This document shows, piece after piece, positions 58,513 to 64,000 of a DNA stretch of 64,000 nucleotides. The notes beneath the pieces are model-generated. The model saw only the letters and a list, made by a program, of their open reading frames with translations. It ran no database searches and was not told the origin of the DNA. This stretch comes from Nocardioides solisilvae. Its GTDB lineage: Bacteria; Actinomycetota; Actinomycetes; Propionibacteriales; Nocardioidaceae. Position 1 is the first letter of the stretch; each line of letters begins with the position of its first letter. A program made the position numbers and the translations under genes. Where the stretch lies: the NCBI RefSeq assembly GCF_003194625.1, contig NZ_QHKX01000003.1, forward strand, positions 124,001 through 188,000, written 5' to 3'.

Positions 58513-59154
58513 GGCGACCTCCCGGACGATCCACTCCAGCGTCGCCTCGACCACCACCGCCAGCGCCTCCTCGGCCGACAGCGGCCCGCGCGCCGGCACC
58601 TTGAAGGAGTGGTCCCCGCCCGGCACCACGCACACGTCGACCGTCGGCGGCAGGTCGTCGGGCAGCTCCTCCGGGCGGCCGAACGGGTCCCGCTCCCCCT
58701 GGACCACGAGCGTGGGCAGGCCGGCCCCGAGCAGCTCGTCGAGCCGCGAGCGCTCCGGTCGCCCGGGCGGGTGCAGCGGGAAGGCGAGGGCCAGCACCCC
58801 CGAGGCGCCCAGCCGGCGGGCGGTGCGGGCGGCCGACCGGGCCCCGGCGGACCGTCCGCCCACCACCAGCGGGGTGCGGACCCGCAGCTGGTCGGACGCG
58901 GCCTGCAGCGCGGAGTCCAGCGTCGCCGGCGGACCGGCGAGCCGACGGCCGGCCCGCCGCCACGGCTGCTCGAGCAGCACCACGCTCACCCCGGCGCGGG
59001 GCAGCGCGTGGGCGAGGGCCTGCAGGTCGGGGGCCTCGATCCCGCCGCCCGCCCCGTGGCTCAGCAGCAGCGTCGCCACCGGGTGCCGCGACCGGTGGGT
59101 GACCAGCCGCGCCTCCCCCTGGGGGGTCGGGACGATCCGCTCCACGCCGCTCAC
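58495..59154 (-). CDS. Alpha/beta hydrolase (dienelactone-hydrolase/KANL3-Tex30-like)
   Basis: A 219-residue hydrolase with LLLSHGAGGG near residue 35, the nucleophile motif GGRSAGAR, the acid in GERDPFG and the base in GGDHSFK. It fits the small Tex30/KANL3 group of unknown substrate. The GTG overlaps the SRAP gene stop (GTGA). The SigR promoter begins within its 3' end, so its transcription may interfere with or add to sigR expression. Confidence 0.88.
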   Translation of the reverse strand: MSGVERIVPTPQGEARLVTHRSRHPVATLLLSHGAGGGIEAPDLQALAHALPRAGVSVVLLEQPWRRAGRRLAGPPATLDSALQAASDQLRVRTPLVVGGRSAGARSAARTARRLGASGVLALAFPLHPPGRPERSRLDELLGAGLPTLVVQGERDPFGRPEELPDDLPPTVDVCVVPGGDHSFKVPARGPLSAEEALAVVVEATLEWIVREVAGNGAG

Positions 59155-59963
59155 GACGCCTCCCCGGCGGCCGGCACGCGGCGCGCCTCCACCTCGTCGA
59201 CGACGTCGGGGTCGAGGTCCTCCAGCGGCAGCGGCTCCACCAGCTCGGGGCCGTTGTTGCGCACGTTGCTCACCAGCGTGGCGACCGGGTAGGCCTCGAG
59301 CCGCCCGGGAGCCGCCGGGGTCAGCAGCCCCCGGAGGTCGGCGCCCGACGCCGTCGGGTCGAGCCACTCGGCCCACCGCTCCCGGTCCACCGTGAGGGGC
59401 ATCCGGTCGTGGATGTGGCCCAGGTCGTCCTCGGCCTCGGTCGTCAGGACCGTGCAGGTCCAGCGGAAGCGGGCGGGGTCGTCCTCGTCGCGGGTCGGGT
59501 CGCGCCAGATCTCGTAGAGCCCCGCCATGGCCAGCACCCCGTGGTCGCGGGGGCGGATGAAGAAGGGCTGCTTGGCCGGCTTGCCGGCCCTGGTCAGCGC
59601 CGACGTGGGGTACCACTCGTAGTAGCCGTCGGCGGGGAGCAGGCAGCGCCGGGCGGCGAACGCCTTGCGGAAGGCGGGCTTCTCGGCCACCGTCTCGACG
59701 CGGGCGTTGATCATCCGGTTGCCGATCGACGGGTCCTTGGCCCACGAGGGCACGAGCCCCCAGGTCAGCACCCGCAGCTGGCGCTCGGCCGGCTCCTCGT
59801 CTCTCCCGGTGCTCCGCGGCGGCCTCTCCAGGACGGCGTACACCTCCTTGGTGGGGGCGACGTTCCAGTCGGCGGCCAGGGGCGCGGGCACCCGAGACGT
59901 GGCGACCTCGAACTCCTCCACCAGGTCCTCGGGGCGTCGGCTGGACGCGTAGCGGCCGCACAT
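59151..59963 (-). CDS. SRAP (HMCES/YedK) abasic-site DNA-protein crosslink protein
   Basis: A 270-residue protein that caps abasic sites in single-stranded DNA through a thiazolidine bond. Catalytic Cys2 follows the initiator Met (MCGRYASS). WNVAPT, GLVPSWAKD, NARVETVAEKPAFR, the GYYEWY Glu and the HIHDRMP His motif are all present. The start is fixed by the need for Cys2 and by a TAGGGT box seven bases upstream (leaderless). It is divergent from aroA across a symmetric promoter. Confidence 0.95.
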   Translation of the reverse strand: MCGRYASSRRPEDLVEEFEVATSRVPAPLAADWNVAPTKEVYAVLERPPRSTGRDEEPAERQLRVLTWGLVPSWAKDPSIGNRMINARVETVAEKPAFRKAFAARRCLLPADGYYEWYPTSALTRAGKPAKQPFFIRPRDHGVLAMAGLYEIWRDPTRDEDDPARFRWTCTVLTTEAEDDLGHIHDRMPLTVDRERWAEWLDPTASGADLRGLLTPAAPGRLEAYPVATLVSNVRNNGPELVEPLPLEDLDPDVVDEVEARRVPAAGEAS

Positions 59964-59966
59964 GCA

Positions 59967-59999
59967 GGCCACCCTAGAGGCAGCGCCACTAGGGTGGCC
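59967..59999. promoter_or_regulatory. Symmetric divergent promoter between SRAP gene and aroA
   Basis: A perfect 11-bp inverted repeat, GGCCACCCTAG (59967-59977) and CTAGGGTGGCC (59989-59999). Each arm supplies a TAGGGT -10 box, seven bases from the SRAP ATG and six bases from the aroA GTG. The two polymerase footprints overlap. Confidence 0.65.
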
Positions 60000-60001
60000 C
60001 C

Positions 60002-61297
60002 GTGACCACACCCGTGCCCGTCCAGGACCCTTGGCCGGCCCCGCGCGCCGCGCGGCCGGTCGACCTCACCGTCTCCCTGCCGGGCAGCAAGTCCCTCACC
60101 AACCGCGCCCTGGTCCTCGCCGCCCTGGCCGACGGGCCCGGCACCCTCCGCGGGGCGCTGCGCTCCCGGGACACGCTGCTGATGGCCGCCGCGCTGGACG
60201 CGCTCGGCGCGGAGGTCGACACGTCGGGCGACGACTGGGTGGTCACGCCCGGCCCGCTGCACGGGGGCGGGGCGGTCGACTGCGGCCTCGCCGGCACCGT
60301 CATGCGGTTCGTGCCGCCGGTGGCGGCCCTGGCCACCGGCAGCACCACCTTCGACGGCGACCCCCACATGCGGGTCCGGCCGGTGGGCGAGGTGCTCACG
60401 GCCCTGCGCGGGCTCGGCGTCGACCTCGACGACGAGGGGCGCGGGGCGCTCCCCTTCACCGTCCACGGGGCCGGCCGGGTGCGCGGCGGCAAGGTGCTGC
60501 TCGACGCCTCCGGCTCCTCCCAGTTCGTCTCGGCGCTCCTGCTCGCCGCCGCCCGCTTCGACGAGGGCGTCGTCGTGGTCCACGAGGGGAAGCCCGTCCC
60601 CTCGCTCCCCCACGTCGACATGACCGTGGCCGCGCTGCGGCACCACGGGGTCGAGGTGGACGACTCCGACGCCGACCGCTGGGAGGTCCGACCCGGCCCG
60701 GTCCGCGCGGCCGACCACGAGATCGAGCCCGACCTCTCCAACGCCGCGCCGTTCCTCGCGCTGGCCGCCGTCTCCGGCGGCCGCGTGGTGGTCCGCGGCT
60801 GGCCGCGCGCCACCACCCAGGCCGGCGACGTGCTGCGCGAGGTGCTCTCCCTCATGGGCTGCGAGGTCGGCTGGGTGGAGGAGGGCCTGGAGGTCGTCGG
60901 GCCCGAGCGGCTCGTCGGGGTCGACCTGGACCTCCACGACGTCGGTGAGCTGACCCCCGCGGTGGCCGCGCTCTGCGCGCTGGCGGGCTCCCCCTCGCGG
61001 CTGCACGGCGTCGCCCACATCCGGGCCCACGAGACCGACCGGATCGCCGCACTCGCCACCGAGCTGTCGGCGCTGGGCGCCAACGTCACCGAGCAGCCCG
61101 ACGGCCTGGCGTTCGTCCCCGCCCCCTTGCACGGCGGCGTCTTCCGGACCTACGCCGACCACCGGATGGCGCACGCCGGGGTGATCCTCGGCGCCGCCGT
61201 CGACGGGGTGCTCGTGGAGGACGTCGCCACCACCGGCAAGACCTTCCCCGACTTCGCGGCGACCTGGGCGGGGCTCCTCGGGGCGGCCCCGTGGTGA
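60002..61297 (+). CDS. aroA: 5-enolpyruvylshikimate-3-phosphate synthase
   Basis: A 431-residue enzyme of the shikimate pathway. The N-terminal [15 protein letters not shown], the substrate loop [11 protein letters not shown], and the C-terminal [10 protein letters not shown] and GKTFPDF motifs are complete. The loop after GSKSLTNR has Ser/Ala rather than the usual class II insertions, so glyphosate sensitivity is likely. The GTG is leaderless. It is coupled to rsgA by overlap. Confidence 0.97.
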   Translation: MTTPVPVQDPWPAPRAARPVDLTVSLPGSKSLTNRALVLAALADGPGTLRGALRSRDTLLMAAALDALGAEVDTSGDDWVVTPGPLHGGGAVDCGLAGTVMRFVPPVAALATGSTTFDGDPHMRVRPVGEVLTALRGLGVDLDDEGRGALPFTVHGAGRVRGGKVLLDASGSSQFVSALLLAAARFDEGVVVVHEGKPVPSLPHVDMTVAALRHHGVEVDDSDADRWEVRPGPVRAADHEIEPDLSNAAPFLALAAVSGGRVVVRGWPRATTQAGDVLREVLSLMGCEVGWVEEGLEVVGPERLVGVDLDLHDVGELTPAVAALCALAGSPSRLHGVAHIRAHETDRIAALATELSALGANVTEQPDGLAFVPAPLHGGVFRTYADHRMAHAGVILGAAVDGVLVEDVATTGKTFPDFAATWAGLLGAAPW

Positions 61298-62286
61298 GGA
61301 GCCGCTACGGCGAGCACGACCACGAGCACTACGAGCGCCCGCGGCGCCGGACCCGGCCGCGCACCAAGGAGCGGCCCACCTACGACGACGCCGTCGACGG
61401 CGTCGTGGTCACCGTCGACCGCGGCCGCTTCACGCTGCTGGTCGAGGGGCGCCCGGTGACGGCGATGAAGTCGCGCCCGCTGGGCCGCAAGGGCGTGGTG
61501 GTCGGCGACCGGGTCCGCGTCGTCGGCGACGTCTCGGGCCGGGACGGGTCGCTGGCCCGGATCGTCGAGGTGGTGCCCCGCACCACCACGCTGCGGCGCA
61601 CCGCCGACGACGACGACCCGGTCGAGCGGGTCGTCGTGGCCAACGCCGACCAGCTGGTGGTGGTGGCCGCCCTCGCCGACCCCGAGCCCCGGCCGCGGCT
61701 GATCGACCGCGCGCTGGTCGCGGCGTACGACGCGGGGATGGCGCCGCTGCTCTGCCTCACCAAGGCCGACCTGGCCAACCCCGAGGTGCTGCTCTCCACC
61801 TACCGCTCCCTGGGGGTGCCGTGGGTGGTGACGCGGCGCGGCGACGACCTCTCCGCGGTCCGCGACCGGCTGCGCGGCCGGACCAGCGTCCTGGTCGGCC
61901 ACAGCGGGGTCGGCAAGTCCACCCTGGTCAACGCCCTGGTCCCGGACGCCGGTCGCGAGGTCGGGCACGTCAACGCGGTCACGGGGCGGGGCCGGCACAC
62001 CTCCACCTCCGCCTACCTCCTCGCGCTGCCCGACGACGAGGGCTGGATCATCGACACCCCGGGCATCCGCTCCTTCGGGCTGGCCCACGTCGACCCGACC
62101 CGGCTCATCGAGGCGTTCCCCGACCTCGACGAGATGACCGAGGGCTGCCCGCGCGGCTGCACCCACGGCGGCGACGAGCCGGAGTGCGGGCTCGACGAGG
62201 CCATGGCCGCGGGCGAGGCCGAGCCCGAGCGGGTCGACTCCTTCCGGCGCCTCCTCGCGGCCCGCGAGCGACGTCCCGAGGACTGA
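61294..62286 (+). CDS. rsgA: Ribosome small subunit GTPase RsgA
   Basis: A 330-residue circularly permuted GTPase for 30S maturation. It has an OB fold (residues 30-110), G4 (LTKADL) before G1 ([10 protein letters not shown]) and G3 ([11 protein letters not shown]), and a zinc knuckle [17 protein letters not shown] at 61294 overlaps the aroA stop by four bases (GTGA); the GTG at 61291 is equally possible. The aroA-rsgA order matches M. tuberculosis Rv3227-Rv3228. Confidence 0.96.
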   Translation: MRSRYGEHDHEHYERPRRRTRPRTKERPTYDDAVDGVVVTVDRGRFTLLVEGRPVTAMKSRPLGRKGVVVGDRVRVVGDVSGRDGSLARIVEVVPRTTTLRRTADDDDPVERVVVANADQLVVVAALADPEPRPRLIDRALVAAYDAGMAPLLCLTKADLANPEVLLSTYRSLGVPWVVTRRGDDLSAVRDRLRGRTSVLVGHSGVGKSTLVNALVPDAGREVGHVNAVTGRGRHTSTSAYLLALPDDEGWIIDTPGIRSFGLAHVDPTRLIEAFPDLDEMTEGCPRGCTHGGDEPECGLDEAMAAGEAEPERVDSFRRLLAARERRPED

Positions 62287-62325
62287 GCCGGGACGCGCCC
62301 GCCCGCCCCCGGCGCGGGAGGGGAA

Positions 62326-62331
62326 TAGCCT
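62326..62331 (+). promoter_or_regulatory. -10 box TAGCCT, leaderless promoter of hisN
   Basis: It is followed by seven bases and the ATG at 62339. Confidence 0.5.
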
Positions 62332-62338
62332 GTCCCCC

Positions 62339-63223
62339 ATGCCCACCCCCGGAGCAGGCTCCCCCGACTACACAGACGACCTCAGGCTCGCCCACCTGCT
62401 GGCCGACGACGCGGACTCCCTGACCGTCGCGCGGTTCAAGGCGCTCGACCTGCACGTGATGAGCAAGCCCGACCTCACGCCGGTCACCGACGCGGACCGC
62501 GACGTCGAGGAGGGGATCCGCCGGACCCTGTCCCGGGTCCGCTCCCGCGACGCCGTGCTGGGCGAGGAGCAGGGCTCCACCGGCCACAGCCAGCGCCGGT
62601 GGGTGGTCGACCCCATCGACGGCACCAAGAACTTCGTCCGGGGCGTGCCGGTCTGGGCCACCCTGATCGCGCTCGTGGTCGACGAGGAGGTCGTGCTGGG
62701 CGTCGTCTCCGCCCCGCAGCTGCAGCGTCGCTGGTGGGCGTCGGTGGGCCACGGCGCCTGGACCGGCCGCTCCCTGCTCAAGGCGACCCGCTGCGAGGTC
62801 TCCGACGTGCGCCGCCTCGAGGACGCCTCCCTCTCCTACAGCTCCCTGTCGGGCTGGGAGGACCGCGGCCGCCTCGAGGACTTCCTCGCGCTCTCCCGCC
62901 GCTGCTGGCGGACCCGGGCCTACGGCGACTTCTGGTCCTACATGCTGCTGGCCGAGGGCGCCGTCGACCTGGCCGCCGAGCCCGAGCTGGAGCTCTACGA
63001 CATGGCAGCGCTCGACGTGATCGTGCGGGAGGCCGGGGGCCGGTTCACGTCGCTGGCGGGCGACGACGGTCCCTTCGGCGGCAACGCCATCGCCTCCAAC
63101 GGCCACCTGCACGAGGCCGCCCTGGCCTTCCTCGGGGCCTCGCCCGACGACGACGGGGACCCCGACGCCCGGCGTCCCGGCCCGGGGTCGGTGCACGAGC
63201 TGCGCCGCCGACCCCCGGTCTGA
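62339..63223 (+). CDS. hisN: Histidinol-phosphatase, inositol monophosphatase family
   Basis: A 294-residue phosphatase. The metal site is in LGEEQG, WVVDPIDGTKNFVRG and LYDMAALDVIVREAGG. It matches actinobacterial HisN, which replaces HisB for histidine synthesis. A disordered, charged tail of about 30 residues (DDDGDPDARRPGPGS) is added. Other IMPase substrates (inositol phosphate) are possible. It has its own leaderless promoter. Confidence 0.92.
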   Translation: MPTPGAGSPDYTDDLRLAHLLADDADSLTVARFKALDLHVMSKPDLTPVTDADRDVEEGIRRTLSRVRSRDAVLGEEQGSTGHSQRRWVVDPIDGTKNFVRGVPVWATLIALVVDEEVVLGVVSAPQLQRRWWASVGHGAWTGRSLLKATRCEVSDVRRLEDASLSYSSLSGWEDRGRLEDFLALSRRCWRTRAYGDFWSYMLLAEGAVDLAAEPELELYDMAALDVIVREAGGRFTSLAGDDGPFGGNAIASNGHLHEAALAFLGASPDDDGDPDARRPGPGSVHELRRRPPV

Positions 63224-63372
63224 GCCCGCTGCGTCCCCGCCCGTCGGCCGCGCCGCACGGGCGCCGGCCGGGCGGCTCTGCCCACGCCCGGGCCGCCGCC
63301 CTGTCCAAGCGCGCCGCGGGCGGTTAGCGTGTCGCGCAGGAGCAACCCACCAGGCCGCTACGGAGGTCAGCG

Positions 63373-63804
63373 ATGCGCATCCATGACGTACTCAAGGGCA
63401 AGGCGATCCACGAGGTCCTCACGATCTCGCCGGACGCGGGCGTCCGGGACCTGCTCGGCCTGCTCGCCGAGCACAACGTGGGCGCGCTGGTGGTGAGCCG
63501 GGACGGCGGGTCCCTCGACGGGATCGTGAGCGAGCGCGACGTGGTGCGGGCGCTGCACCGCGACCCGGGGGCGCTGGATCGCACGGTCGCCGACCTGATG
63601 ACCAGCGACGTCCACACCTGCGACGCCCACCACACGGTCGACGACCTGATGGCCGTGATGACCGAGCAGCGGATCCGGCACGTGCCGGTCCTGGCCGACG
63701 GACGGCTGGTCGGCGTCATCAGCATCGGCGACGTGGTGAAGAATCGGATCCAGGAGCTGGAGTTCGAACGCGACCAGCTCGACAGCTACGTCCACCAGAG
63801 CTGA
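63373..63804 (+). CDS. CBS-domain pair protein
   Basis: A 143-residue protein made only of two CBS repeats (residues 10-65 and 72-125). It has VGALVVSRDGGSLDGIVSERDVVRAL and HVPVLADGRLVGVISIGDVVK; such modules bind adenine nucleotides. A helical C-terminus (ELEFERDQLDSYVHQ) follows. ACGGAGGT precedes the ATG, with a weak TAGCGT -10 at 63325-63330. Stand-alone CBS pairs often modulate metabolic enzymes or hypoxic adaptation; the partner is unknown. Confidence 0.92.
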   Translation: MRIHDVLKGKAIHEVLTISPDAGVRDLLGLLAEHNVGALVVSRDGGSLDGIVSERDVVRALHRDPGALDRTVADLMTSDVHTCDAHHTVDDLMAVMTEQRIRHVPVLADGRLVGVISIGDVVKNRIQELEFERDQLDSYVHQS

Positions 63805-63863
63805 GCGACCCCCGCTCGGCCGACACCGCCGGCCCGGGGCCGGCACGGAAGGCAGGCACGTCC

Positions 63864-64000
63864 ATGCAGAAGCCCGAGGTCGACCCGCACATGGGCGAGG
63901 CGCCCACCGACCTGGAGGTCACCGACCTGGTCGAGGGCGACGGGGCGGAGGCCGCTGCCGGCCACACCGTCTCGGTCCACTACGTCGGCGTCGCGCACTC
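63864..64000 (+). CDS. FKBP-type peptidyl-prolyl isomerase, 3' end beyond the window
   Basis: Only the first 45 codons are present. They read MQKPEVDPHMGEAP then LEVTDLVEGDGAEAAAGHTV and SVHYVGVAH, the start of the single FKBP domain found in small actinobacterial isomerases. A ribosome site GGAAGG is upstream. Confidence 0.85.
   Translation, partial: MQKPEVDPHMGEAPTDLEVTDLVEGDGAEAAAGHTVSVHYVGVAH

Overview
The window is 64 kb of very GC-rich (about 70% or more) actinobacterial chromosome. Gene content points to a Nocardioides-like member of the Propionibacteriales. It carries Ni-superoxide dismutase with its protease, WhiB1, NucS mismatch endonuclease, Kgd-type 2-oxoglutarate dehydrogenase, bL37, DUF2550/DUF2785/DUF6104 proteins, and a SigR/RsrA pair plus a UsfX/SigF-like pair. 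There is no phage, insertion sequence, CRISPR array or obvious foreign island. It reads as conserved core genome with several unusual regulatory details.

Layout. (1) 1-14.4 kb: ethylmalonyl-CoA pathway genes (thiolase, epimerase, crotonyl-CoA carboxylase/reductase, a 3-hydroxyacyl-CoA dehydrogenase, the B12-dependent mutase, and a cobalamin adenosyltransferase that makes its cofactor). Interspersed are a Scy/FilP-like coiled-coil protein, a LuxR-type ATPase regulator, NucS and an iron-box-controlled mini-protein. (2) 14.4-38.7 kb: one uninterrupted minus-strand array. In transcription order it runs argS-lysA-hom-thrC-thrB, rho, a response regulator/HEAT/glycosyltransferase operon, rpmE-prfA-prmC-sua5-wecA, then atpI-Z-B-E-F-H-A-G-D-C and a DUF2550 gene. 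From memory, the order strongly resembles the Streptomyces coelicolor SCO5353-SCO5399 region. (3) 38.8-50 kb: tRNA-Arg(CCG), an LCP envelope protein with a lipoprotein, Kgd, glutamate dehydrogenase, malic enzyme and oxidoreductases. (4) 50-59 kb: stress and signalling block with sodN/sodX, UsfX-SigF, WhiB1, PdtaS, bL37 and SigR-RsrA. From memory, parts follow the Mycobacterium tuberculosis Rv3219-Rv3228 order. (5) 59-64 kb: SRAP/HMCES protein, aroA, rsgA, hisN, a CBS protein and the start of an FKBP isomerase.

The genes connect functionally. Acetyl-CoA assimilation feeds the TCA cycle (ccr/mutase/epimerase, kgd, malic enzyme, glutamate dehydrogenase). The aspartate-family pathway (lysA, hom, thrC, thrB) sits in one overlapping-stop/start operon. 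Translation and termination genes (argS, rho, rpmE, prfA, prmC, sua5) flank the ATP synthase.

Most noteworthy signals: a Rho whose Walker A lysine is arginine and whose RNA-loop basic residues are lost; a SigR locus with a perfect GGGAAT-N18-GTT promoter feeding an upstream GTG and a second leaderless promoter feeding the short form; a DtxR/IdeR-like iron box over the promoter of a 71-aa Cys/Lys-rich protein; a CRP-type palindrome upstream of the atp operon; a symmetric divergent promoter between aroA and the SRAP gene; about fifteen starts placed 6-8 nt behind a TANNNT box (leaderless mRNAs); and a response regulator-HEAT-processive glycosyltransferase operon that may be an undescribed exopolysaccharide control system.
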